This document shows, piece by piece, positions 1-6,739 of a DNA stretch of 7,339 nucleotides. How positions within the stretch are numbered: position 1 is the stretch's first letter; each line of letters opens with the position of its first letter. The notes under the pieces were generated by a model. The model saw only the letters and a program-made list of their open reading frames with translations, made no database searches and had not been told where the DNA came from. Origin of the DNA: SZUA-254 sp035292425 (GTDB taxonomy: Bacteria > Bacteroidota > Ignavibacteria > UBA10030 > SZUA-254); NCBI GenBank assembly GCA_035292425.1, contig DATDQD010000325.1, forward strand, positions 1 to 7,339. Reading direction: 5' to 3'. The position numbers were made by a program, and so were the translations under genes.

Positions 1-1158
1 ATCAGGCGCCAGGACATCTTCTCGGTGGCGTCGGCCCCGGACGGTTCCCTGCTGGCGGGAACGACCGGGAGGGGAATCTTCAGGACGACCGACTCCGGAT
101 ACCGGTGGAACAGAATGACCGGGGCGGGCATACCGTACTATTTCTACGCCTTCTGTAACTCCGGGGAACGGATTTTTGCGGGAACCGAAAAAGGGCTGTT
201 CGCTTCCGACGACAACGGGGTGACGTGGTCCCTCCTGACCGCGGACCTCAATCCGGGCACCGGCGATCTCCCGGTCTACGGGGTGCTCCGGGACACTGCA
301 GGGGATCTCTTCATCGGGACCGGGGCCGGCATTTTCAATTCGCGGGACGACGGCGCCACCTGGAATCCCGCCGGGCTCGGGGCTTCCACCATACGGGGGC
401 TCGCCCTGACAAACGATAACGTCCTCTACGCCGCGACCGGCTCCGAGGGAATATTTTCGTCGTCCGACGGCGGAAACCAGTGGACCCCGAAGGGACTGAT
501 ACGGTCGGATATCCAGACCGTGGCGGTCAGCGGCGCCGGGCATGTTTTTGTCGGTGTTTACTCGGGGATCTATCTCTCGACCGACGCCGGACTGACCTGG
601 ACGCAGAAAAATTTCACCTACGGTCATGTTCATTCGCTGCTGTTCAACGGCAGTTTCAATGTCTACGCGGCCTCCTCCTCCGGTCTGTACGTGTCGTCGG
701 ACGGCGGAGAGCGCTGGGCCTTCGCCGGACTCAGCGGCCGGTTCGTCGTCGCCCTGGCCTACGACGGGTTCCACAGGATGGTGGCCGGGATCTACAAGGG
801 GGGAGTCGCGCAGACGTCCGGGATCATCACCGGAATATCGGACGGGCCCGGACTGCCATCGTCCCCGTCTCTCGCGCAAAATTATCCCAACCCTTTCAAT
901 CCCGCCACCACCATCGACTACGCCGTCCCGGCGCTCTCGCACGTGACCCTCAGGGTGTACGACCTCCTGGGGAGGGTCGCCGGAACGCTGGTGTCGGGCC
1001 GGGTTCCGCCCGGATCATATCGCGCGACGTGGAACGGCGGCGAACATCCCTCGGGAGTCTATTTCTATGCCATCACGATCGTGCCTGGGGACGCCGGCGG
1101 ATCCGCGGCACCGGCCGGGCCCTGGACGCAAATCCGTAAAATGCTCCTGGTGAAATGA
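1..1158 (+). CDS. Secreted Asp-box (BNR) beta-propeller protein with type IX sorting domain, 5' partial
   Basis: The frame is open from the first base, so the N-terminus and any signal peptide lie outside the window; the GTG at 25 is internal to the domain, not a start. Six Asp-boxes (S/T-x-D-x-G-x-x-W) are visible at nt 85-108, 205-228, 340-363, 460-483, 577-600 and 694-717: TTDSGYRW, SDDNGVTW, SRDDGATW, SSDGGNQW, STDAGLTW and SSDGGERW. They sit 39-45 residues apart, about one per blade of a propeller. After a short linker comes a C-terminal domain (about nt 865-1155) with NYPNPFNPATTI, VTLRVYDLLGRV, a YRATWNG strand and final KMLLVK, typical of type A sorting domains that direct export through the type IX system and surface attachment. 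The propeller is probably extracellular. Asp-boxes occur in sialidases, Ycf48-like and other propellers; nothing here shows an active site, so an enzymatic function should not be assumed. A Gly/Ala/Pro-rich insertion precedes the last strand. Confidence 0.9.
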   Translation: MRRQDIFSVASAPDGSLLAGTTGRGIFRTTDSGYRWNRMTGAGIPYYFYAFCNSGERIFAGTEKGLFASDDNGVTWSLLTADLNPGTGDLPVYGVLRDTAGDLFIGTGAGIFNSRDDGATWNPAGLGASTIRGLALTNDNVLYAATGSEGIFSSSDGGNQWTPKGLIRSDIQTVAVSGAGHVFVGVYSGIYLSTDAGLTWTQKNFTYGHVHSLLFNGSFNVYAASSSGLYVSSDGGERWAFAGLSGRFVVALAYDGFHRMVAGIYKGGVAQTSGIITGISDGPGLPSSPSLAQNYPNPFNPATTIDYAVPALSHVTLRVYDLLGRVAGTLVSGRVPPGSYRATWNGGEHPSGVYFYAITIVPGDAGGSAAPAGPWTQIRKMLLVK

Positions 1159-1163
1159 GGGCT

Positions 1164-1178
1164 GGGGCCCGCGGCCCC
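1164..1178 (+). terminator. GC hairpin after the propeller gene, weak terminator candidate
   Basis: GGGGCC (1164-1169) pairs with GGCCCC (1173-1178) around a 3-nt loop, starting 5 nt after the stop codon. No T-run follows directly; C-rich sequence intervenes and the first T-rich stretch is about 1187-1198. It could stop or stabilise the upstream transcript, but it is not a convincing intrinsic terminator and may only reflect high GC. Confidence 0.3.
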
Positions 1179-1190
1179 TCCCCCGATTCC

Positions 1191-1219
1191 TTGATTTTCA
1201 CGCCGACTTTCTCTATTTT
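1191..1219 (+). promoter_or_regulatory. Probable sigma-70-type promoter for lysS
   Basis: TTGATT at 1191-1196 and TATTTT at 1214-1219 are separated by exactly 17 nt, each matching 4 of 6 positions of the classical -35 and -10 boxes. They lie in the only AT-rich part of the gap. Transcription would begin near 1225-1227, about 25 nt ahead of the lysS ATG. The leader is pyrimidine-rich and shows no Shine-Dalgarno sequence. The Bacteroides-type -7 box (TAnnTTTG) is not seen. Confidence 0.5.
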
Positions 1220-1251
1220 AACACAACTTTCGTCCCCGCCCCTTGTAACCG

Positions 1252-2784
1252 ATGGATACTCCAGAGCCCGGCTCATCCGAAGCATCACAGCCTGACGATA
1301 TCAATTCCCTCATGCTCCGAAGGAGGGAGGAGCTGGCCTCGCTCCTCGCGATGGGCATCAATCCGTACCCCCACGGCTATGAGGTGGACGCCCACTCGTC
1401 CGGGATCATCGGATCATTCGTCGATGGGGGGGAGGAGAAAAGGGTCAGGGTCGCCGGCAGGATCATGTCCCTGCGAAGAATGGGCAAGGCATCCTTCTGC
1501 CACGTCCAGGATTCCGCGGGCCGGATCCAGGTCTACCTGAAACGGGACGACCTGGGGGAGGCGTACGACGCCTTCCGGCTCCTGGACATCGGGGACATCG
1601 TGGGGGTTGAAGGATACATCTTCCGCACCAGGACGGGAGAGGTCTCAGTCCATGCGGGGAGTTTCCAGCTGCTGGCCAAATCGCTCCGGCCGCTGCCTGT
1701 CGTGAAGGAAAAAACCGACGCCGACGGCAACAAGGTCACATTCGATCCTTTCGCCGACAAGGAGTTACGCTACCGGCAGAGATACGTGGACCTCGCCGTG
1801 AACCCATCCGTGCGCGATGTCTTCGTCCGGAGGTCGCGGATTTACCGGTCGATACGGAGTTTCCTCGATTCCAGGGGGTACCTCGAGGTGGAGACCCCGA
1901 TTCTTCAGCCGCTCTACGGCGGGGCGTTCGCGAGGCCGTTCATCACCCGCCACAACGCGCTCGACATCGATCTCTACCTGAGGATCGCCGACGAACTCTA
2001 CCTGAAAAGGCTGATCGTCGGGGGCTACGACGGCGTCTACGAGTTCGCCAAGGACTTCCGGAACGAGGGGATGGACCGCTCCCACAACCCGGAATTCACG
2101 ATGCTGGAACTCTACGTGGCCTACCGGGATTATCTCTGGATGATGGACCTCGTTGAACTGCTCGTCAGCTCGGTGGCCATGGACGTGAACGGGAGCATGA
2201 AAACCGCGGTGGGAGGGACCACGATCGATTTCTCGCCGCCCTGGAAAAGGATCACGATGTTCGACGCCATCAGGGATGCCACCGGACTCGACGTGAGGGG
2301 AAACAACGAGCGGCAGATGAGGGAGGCAGGCAGGAAACTGAAACTTGACGTGGACGGCCTCGTCGGCGCCGGCGCGATCATCGACGAAATCTTCGGCAAG
2401 AAGGTGGAACCCGCCCTCATCCAGCCGACCTTCATCATGGATTACCCCGTCGAGATGTCGCCGCTCGCCAAGACGCACCGCTCGGAGCAGGGGCTGGTCG
2501 AACGGTTCGAAGTGATCGTCAACGGCCACGAGCTCTGCAACGCGTTCAGCGAGCTGAACGACCCGGTCGACCAGCGGGCCCGCTTCGAGGAACAGATGAA
2601 ATCCCGCGCCAGGGGGGACCTCGAGGCGCAGGTCCTCGATGAAGACTTCCTCCGCGCCCTGGAATACGGGATGCCCCCGGCGGCGGGCCTCGGGATCGGT
2701 ATCGACAGGCTCGCCATGCTCCTGACCGGGCAGGAATCCATCAGGGATGTCCTCTTCTTCCCCCAGATGAAACCGGAACGATGA
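1252..2784 (+). CDS. lysS: Lysyl-tRNA synthetase, class II
   Basis: This cytosolic enzyme charges tRNA-Lys with lysine using ATP. The 510-residue length is normal for bacterial class II LysRS. An N-terminal OB-fold anticodon-binding domain spans about residues 65-145 (VRVAGRIMSLRRMGKASFCHVQD). The linker leads into DKELRYRQRYVDL (169-181), the usual entry to the catalytic domain. Motif 1 surrounds FLDSRGYLEVETPILQP (204-220), followed by GGAFARPFITRHN. Motif 2 is the conserved FRNEGMDRSHNPEFTMLELY (269-288), and motif 3 is GLGIGIDRLAMLL (479-491), ending in IRDVLFFPQMKPE. The ATG at 1252 is preceded by a plausible promoter but no Shine-Dalgarno; an N-terminal tail of about 20 residues precedes the first helix (MLRRREEL), so a Met at residue 21 is a less likely alternative. 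The stop overlaps the next start as ATGA. No motif residue appears to be missing. Confidence 0.98.
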   Translation: MDTPEPGSSEASQPDDINSLMLRRREELASLLAMGINPYPHGYEVDAHSSGIIGSFVDGGEEKRVRVAGRIMSLRRMGKASFCHVQDSAGRIQVYLKRDDLGEAYDAFRLLDIGDIVGVEGYIFRTRTGEVSVHAGSFQLLAKSLRPLPVVKEKTDADGNKVTFDPFADKELRYRQRYVDLAVNPSVRDVFVRRSRIYRSIRSFLDSRGYLEVETPILQPLYGGAFARPFITRHNALDIDLYLRIADELYLKRLIVGGYDGVYEFAKDFRNEGMDRSHNPEFTMLELYVAYRDYLWMMDLVELLVSSVAMDVNGSMKTAVGGTTIDFSPPWKRITMFDAIRDATGLDVRGNNERQMREAGRKLKLDVDGLVGAGAIIDEIFGKKVEPALIQPTFIMDYPVEMSPLAKTHRSEQGLVERFEVIVNGHELCNAFSELNDPVDQRARFEEQMKSRARGDLEAQVLDEDFLRALEYGMPPAAGLGIGIDRLAMLLTGQESIRDVLFFPQMKPER

Positions 2785-5321
2785 TGCCGACACACATCCC
2801 CGTCAGACCGACACTGGCCGCCATGCTCCTGGCGACGGCCTCCCTGCTCTTCGCCGGCACGACCGGCATCCTGGAAGGGACGATCGTGGACCGCGACAGC
2901 CGCGAGACCCTCATCGGGGTCACGGTGAGCATCGTGGGCACCACCCTCGGCGCCGCCACCGACGCGGAAGGTTTTTTCCAGATCAACAACATCGAATCGG
3001 GCACCTACGACGTGCGGATTACGAACATCGGTTACCAGCCGGTCCTGTACAAAGGGGTGATGATCCGGCCCGACCTGAGGACCAGGATCAGTATAGAGAT
3101 GGTCCAGTCCGCCGTGGAGCTGGAGGCGGTCGAGATCACCGCGGAGCGGCCGCTGATCCAGAAGGACGTCACGAGCACCACCTTCTCCATCAGTTCGAAG
3201 CAGGTTGACCGTCTTCCGGTGAAGAATGTCGCCGATCTTCTCGCCCTGTTCCCGAGCGTCACGGCCGAGGGAAACGTCAGGGGCGGGAAATCGAGCGAAG
3301 TCGTCTACCTGGTGGACGGCCTGCCGATGCAGGACGTCGTGGGCGGGGGGATCGGCGGGTCGCTCCCCAAGAGCGCCATCACCGAATTTTCCGTCCAGTC
3401 CGGGGGGTTCGATGCGGAGTACGGGAACGCCCTCTCCGGCGTTGTCAACATCATCACGCGGCGGGGGGGGTCGAATCACTCCGCGATCGCGAGGGTGGAG
3501 AAGGACAACTGGTTCGCGGGCGGCTGGAATTCGCAGAACAACCGGGCGACCGAGACGGAACTGACCCTCTCCGGACCCCTCCTGGCCGGGAAGCTTTCTT
3601 ATTTCGGGGCGGCGACCTACCAGGCAAACGACACACGCTGGTGGCAGGACTTCGACAACTTCTTCGGCAAGCGGATCTTCAGGGACCTGAGCGGGATCGC
3701 CAAGCTGGACTACGCCGTCGCGTCCGGGATCCGGGTGACCGCACAGAACGTTTTCTCGCTGAGGTCGTGGAGGGACTACGAGTTCAGCTGGAGGTTCGCG
3801 CTCGGGGGGCTCCCGTCCCGTTCGAGGAGGTCCTACAGGAGCACGGCGACGCTGTCGCACACCCTGACCGACAACCTCCATTATACGCTGAACCTTACCT
3901 ATTACTATCTCCGGTCGCGGATCGGCGAGGGGGGGAAGTCGGACCTTGACCTGACTCCCTACGAACTGGATTTTTTCCTGACGTACGTCATGAAGGGCTC
4001 GCGGGCGTGGTGGGCCGACACGAAGCAGCGCATCTACACCGCGAAGACCGACCTCGTCTATCAGCCGAACGCCAACAACGTCCTGAAGGTGGGCTTCGAG
4101 TTCAACCAGTACGACATCTTTTCGGACGTGGTCAAGTACGAGCCGCAGCGGAATTACTTCGGGAAGGTGCTGGTGGATTCCCCCCAGCTGAACTACAGCA
4201 CCATGTACAACTATTACCCGAGGACGGGAAGCCTCTACCTGCAGGAGAAACTTGAAGTCCAGCGGGACGGCGCCGTGGTCAACCTGGGGTTCCGCTGGGA
4301 CTTCCTTGACGCGAGGAGCCAGCGCCCGAACGTCGAATACACGCAACCCGACACGGGATCGGACGGATACGAGAGCAAGGTCACGGGGTACACCAGGGCG
4401 TCGCTCAAGCAGCAGATCAGCCCGAGGATGGGCCTCTCGTTCCCGATGATGTGGAACCTTGTCCTCATCATGAACTACGGCCACTACTTCCAGTTCCCGC
4501 TTTTCGATTACCTTTACTCGGGGATCAACCCCCAGCAGCTGGCCGCGGGCGTGAACGTGCTTGTGGGCAACCCCGACCTGAAACCCGAAAGGACGCACGC
4601 CTGGGAGATCGGGATGAAGTACGGCCTCGACGAGAGGACCCTCGTCAGCCTCACCTACTTCAAGAAAGAGTTCATCGACCAGATCGATTCGAAGACGTTC
4701 CTCCCGTCGAAGGCGCGGGCCGCGGGGGATTACGGTTTCGCCGAGTACATCAACAACGCCTTCGCCAACGCCGAGGGCGTCGAGGTCGTTCTCTCCAGGA
4801 CCAGGGACGACATCCTGACGGGGTCGCTCTCCTATTCGCTCATGCGCACCGAGGGCGTGAGCGAGTACGTGGACCAGGGGATCAACTACCAGCAGTGGGG
4901 TTTTGCGGTCGTGAACCAGCCGTACCCGCTGAGCTGGGACCAGCTCCACAGCCTGAAGCTGAACGCCGACCTGAAACTCCCCTACGACCTGTCGGTCAAC
5001 CTCCTCTGGAATTTCGCCACGGGGAAGCCGTACACCTATTTCCCGTCGAAGGACGGGTTCACGCCGGAGGACAGCACGATGGCGTTCCTGCCGAACAACG
5101 CGAGGCTCCCCTCCACGAGCTCGGTGAGCGTCAAGTTTTCGAAACAGATTTCCCTCGGGTGGGGGAAGGGCCTCACCCTCTACGGCGACATCAGCAACGT
5201 CTTCAACGCGAAGAACGCAAGGTGGGCCGACGCGAACGGGAGAATCGGCGGACAGCTCGCCGACCCGAGCGCGTACTACGAGTTACGACGCTTTTCGCTG
5301 GGGGTGAAATATGAGATATGA
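2781..5321 (+). CDS. TonB-dependent outer-membrane receptor with carboxypeptidase-regulatory-like N-terminal domain
   Basis: 846 residues. A signal peptide covers about residues 1-26 (positively charged start, hydrophobic LAAMLLATASLLFAG). Residues about 29-108 form a carboxypeptidase-regulatory-like beta-sandwich (GTIVDRDSRETLIGVTVSI, TDAEGFFQI, GTYDVRITNIGYQP). A TonB-box-like EAVEITAE follows at about 115-122. The plug spans about 125-235, with VVYLVDGLPMQD, SITEFSVQSGGFDAEYGNALSGVV-like wording and NIITRRGG. The rest is an aromatic-rich beta-barrel, including the NPDLKPERTHAWEIG motif near residue 597 and a terminal SLGVKYEI strand. Such receptors import large ligands across the outer membrane using TonB-ExbBD energy; the substrate cannot be read from sequence. 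It is shorter than typical SusC proteins (about 1000 aa). The first ATG overlaps lysS by 4 nt; a second in-frame ATG at 2784 is equally possible and sits better behind a weak GGAA (2775-2778). The stop overlaps the following lipoprotein gene. Confidence 0.95.
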   Translation: MMPTHIPVRPTLAAMLLATASLLFAGTTGILEGTIVDRDSRETLIGVTVSIVGTTLGAATDAEGFFQINNIESGTYDVRITNIGYQPVLYKGVMIRPDLRTRISIEMVQSAVELEAVEITAERPLIQKDVTSTTFSISSKQVDRLPVKNVADLLALFPSVTAEGNVRGGKSSEVVYLVDGLPMQDVVGGGIGGSLPKSAITEFSVQSGGFDAEYGNALSGVVNIITRRGGSNHSAIARVEKDNWFAGGWNSQNNRATETELTLSGPLLAGKLSYFGAATYQANDTRWWQDFDNFFGKRIFRDLSGIAKLDYAVASGIRVTAQNVFSLRSWRDYEFSWRFALGGLPSRSRRSYRSTATLSHTLTDNLHYTLNLTYYYLRSRIGEGGKSDLDLTPYELDFFLTYVMKGSRAWWADTKQRIYTAKTDLVYQPNANNVLKVGFEFNQYDIFSDVVKYEPQRNYFGKVLVDSPQLNYSTMYNYYPRTGSLYLQEKLEVQRDGAVVNLGFRWDFLDARSQRPNVEYTQPDTGSDGYESKVTGYTRASLKQQISPRMGLSFPMMWNLVLIMNYGHYFQFPLFDYLYSGINPQQLAAGVNVLVGNPDLKPERTHAWEIGMKYGLDERTLVSLTYFKKEFIDQIDSKTFLPSKARAAGDYGFAEYINNAFANAEGVEVVLSRTRDDILTGSLSYSLMRTEGVSEYVDQGINYQQWGFAVVNQPYPLSWDQLHSLKLNADLKLPYDLSVNLLWNFATGKPYTYFPSKDGFTPEDSTMAFLPNNARLPSTSSVSVKFSKQISLGWGKGLTLYGDISNVFNAKNARWADANGRIGGQLADPSAYYELRRFSLGVKYEI

Positions 5322-5910
5322 CGCGCTGTCGGTGAAAATCGCGGTCACGGCGGGTATCGCCTGGCTCTCCGCTGCCGGGTTCGGATGCAAGGAGAGTCTG
5401 CCGGTCTATGTCGACCCGCAAAACGTGATGCTGATCTCGATCGCCGCGGTCGAACAGCTGGACGACCATCTCGCCCCGCCCGGCAAGCAGATGGTGCGGA
5501 TCATTCTGCAGGGCGTCAACATGTACGAGGAACCGTTCCTCGACAGCGTCAGGTTCGACGGCACCATGAAGATCTACTGGGAGAGACAGCCGTCCCGGTT
5601 CAAAACCCTCCGGCTGACGCAGAAAGACCTCACCGACCCATCGCTCGTGTCCAACGGCAAGATGCTGCTCGTGCCGGCCCAGGCGTTCTCGATGGAACTT
5701 TTCTGGAACATGCGTTCCGACGACGGCGTCTATCTTCCCTGGCTGATGAATTTCGCGTGGCTCAGCCGGCGGATCTGCGGGCCCAACGTCGCCTGCGCGG
5801 ACCCCGAAACCTTCATCATCGAAACGACGCTGAACGTCTACGACCGGCTCGGTGTGCTGCGCGCGCCGGAGTCGAAATTCACGTTCGTGGCCCGGGTCCG
5901 CATCACCTGA
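5311..5910 (+). CDS. Putative small lipoprotein, likely partner of the TonB-dependent receptor
   Basis: I do not recognise the family. The 199-residue protein starts with a short charged region and a hydrophobic stretch (VKIAVTAGIAWLSAAGFGC), with Cys26 as the likely lipidated residue. The lipobox GFGC is atypical because Phe occupies -2 and Gly -3. The mature part has alternating hydrophobic strands (QMVRIILQGVNMY, GTMKIYW, FIIETTLNVYD, SKFTFVARVRIT) suggesting a small beta-sandwich, and two further cysteines, Cys156 and Cys162 (CGPNVAC), that could form a disulfide in the periplasm or at the surface. The ATG at 5311 lies inside the end of the receptor gene (11-nt overlap) behind a G-rich Shine-Dalgarno-like GGGGGTGA (5300-5307). 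This coupling suggests the lipoprotein works with the receptor, in the manner of a SusD-type accessory, although it is far smaller than SusD and shows no similarity I can see. The C-terminus is complete, with a TGA stop. Confidence 0.85.
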   Translation: MRYDALSVKIAVTAGIAWLSAAGFGCKESLPVYVDPQNVMLISIAAVEQLDDHLAPPGKQMVRIILQGVNMYEEPFLDSVRFDGTMKIYWERQPSRFKTLRLTQKDLTDPSLVSNGKMLLVPAQAFSMELFWNMRSDDGVYLPWLMNFAWLSRRICGPNVACADPETFIIETTLNVYDRLGVLRAPESKFTFVARVRIT

Positions 5911-5911
5911 G

Positions 5912-5956
5912 GAGCCGGGCGATCCCCCCCGGGCGACCGGGCACGCCCCGGCGCTC
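5912..5956 (+). other. GC-rich spacer with competing hairpins before the glycosyltransferase
   Basis: The 63-nt gap after the lipoprotein gene holds CCGGG (5937-5941) pairing with CCCGG (5947-5951) around CACGC. An alternative GGGCG (5931-5935) can pair with CGCCC (5944-5948), and an outer GAGC (5912-5915) with GCTC (5953-5956). There is also a C7 run at 5924-5930. No T-tract follows, so this is not a standard intrinsic terminator. It may be an RNA processing or attenuation structure, or simply compositional. Confidence 0.3.
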
Positions 5957-5960
5957 ATAC

Positions 5961-5966
5961 AGGGAG
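5961..5966 (+). promoter_or_regulatory. Shine-Dalgarno sequence that fixes the TTG start of the glycosyltransferase
   Basis: AGGGAG ends 7 nt upstream of the TTG at 5974, close to ideal spacing. No ATG or GTG lies in frame between this site and the first core motif of the protein, so the site decides the start. Confidence 0.7.
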
Positions 5967-5973
5967 AACACCC

Positions 5974-6723
5974 TTGTCGACCGGCAATCATCTTCCCATC
6001 GCCATCAGCGTGATCATCCCCGCCTACCAGGAGGGGACACGGCTGACGAGGATCCTCGGCCAGATCCCCCCCTCCCTCCGGAGAAGCCACGGCATCGAAG
6101 TGATCGTCAGCGACGGCGGAAGCACCGACGAAACGGTCGCCTGCGCGCGGGCCGGCGCCGACACCGTCGTGGAAAATCCCGACGGCCACCGGCAGACGAT
6201 CGGGGAGGGGCGGAACCGGGGCGCGGATCTCGCCCGGGGAATGATCCTGGTGTTCCTGAACGCGGACGTCACGCTGGAGAGCCCGGGAGATTTTTTTAAG
6301 GGCGTGGCCGCCGCATTCGCCGGAAAACATGTCGCCGCGGCCACATGCCGGGTGATGGTCGAACCGGCGGAGGAGACGCCTTTCGACAGGCGGTTCCACA
6401 CGCTGTTCAACGCGTGGTGCCGCCTGTTGACCGCCCTCGGCTTCGGGATGGCGCGGGGGGAATGCCAGGCGGTGTCCGCGGAACTTTTCAGGAAGGTGGG
6501 GGGTTACAACGAAGCGCTGGCGGCCGCCGAGGACTACGACCTCTTCAGGCGGATCATCAGGAAGGGGCGCATCAGATTCATGGCCGGCGTGACCGTGTTC
6601 GAGTCGCCCCGCCGCTACCGCACGCTCGGCTACCCGAGGGTCCTCTCGCTCTGGTTCATGAACGCCCTTTCGGTGACGTTCCGGGGCCGTTCGAAGTCCC
6701 GGGAGTGGACGGCGGTGAGGTGA
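5974..6723 (+). CDS. Family 2 glycosyltransferase (GT-A fold), soluble
   Basis: 249 residues from a TTG start supported by AGGGAG 7 nt upstream. The N-terminal nucleotide-sugar-binding half has ISVIIPAYQEG (11-21), EVIVSDGGSTDETV (42-55) and ILVFLNADVT (91-100). The last holds an N-A-D form of the metal-binding DxD-like motif, keeping the final Asp. The acceptor half has ARGECQAVSAELFRKVGGYNE (160-180) and AAEDYDLFRRI (184-194), where the ED pair is the usual catalytic-base region of GT2 enzymes. There is no signal peptide or clear membrane-spanning helix, so it probably acts in the cytoplasm or at the inner membrane face, moving a sugar from a nucleotide donor to a glycan, lipid or small acceptor that cannot be identified here. 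It resembles the short GT2 proteins often annotated near cell-surface polysaccharide genes. The gene may belong to the lysS transcript or be expressed separately; 63 nt of structured spacer precede it, and a hairpin overlaps its stop codon. Confidence 0.93.
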   Translation: MSTGNHLPIAISVIIPAYQEGTRLTRILGQIPPSLRRSHGIEVIVSDGGSTDETVACARAGADTVVENPDGHRQTIGEGRNRGADLARGMILVFLNADVTLESPGDFFKGVAAAFAGKHVAAATCRVMVEPAEETPFDRRFHTLFNAWCRLLTALGFGMARGECQAVSAELFRKVGGYNEALAAAEDYDLFRRIIRKGRIRFMAGVTVFESPRRYRTLGYPRVLSLWFMNALSVTFRGRSKSREWTAVR

Positions 6724-6739
6724 CGGTCACCGCTTATTT
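6712..6739 (+). terminator. Likely intrinsic terminator of the glycosyltransferase transcript
   Basis: GCGGTGA (6712-6718) is perfectly complementary to TCACCGC (6727-6733) around an 8-nt loop, followed directly by TTATTT (6734-6739). The TGA stop (6721-6723) lies in the loop. The stem is short (7 bp) and the T-tract is broken by one A, so termination may be partial. The T-rich tail also runs into the -35 box of the next promoter. Confidence 0.5.

Noticed and set aside
25..27. GTG as the start of the propeller protein
   Set aside because: The frame is open upstream to base 1, the position is inside a propeller blade, and a T9SS substrate needs a signal peptide that would be further upstream.
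1..1158. Annotation as a sialidase based on BNR repeats
   Set aside because: Asp-boxes are structural and shared by many propellers. No sialidase catalytic residues such as an FRIP motif are visible in the part present.
1159..1251. tRNA, riboswitch or T-box leader before lysS
   Set aside because: The gap is under 100 nt with only a 6-bp hairpin. There is no T-box sequence, no tRNA-like fold and no room for a riboswitch aptamer downstream of the predicted start.
2442..4949. Very long antisense open frame opposite lysS and the receptor gene (also 1765-2793 and 5203-6399 on the - strand)
   Set aside because: The translations are low-complexity, rich in Arg, Pro, Val, Asp and His, and contain no recognisable domain. 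Long antisense frames are expected opposite GC-rich genes with G/C third positions. The + strand genes there have clear family motifs.
4451..5314. Alternative + strand frame of about 287 codons inside the receptor gene
   Set aside because: It is an Arg/Pro/Gly-rich shadow in another frame of the receptor barrel. The receptor frame carries conserved barrel motifs throughout, so there is no sign of a frameshift or overlapping gene.
2781..5910. Classical SusC/SusD pair
   Set aside because: The receptor is about 846 aa and the lipoprotein only 199 aa with no SusD-like helical repeat character. Only a loose functional analogy is justified.
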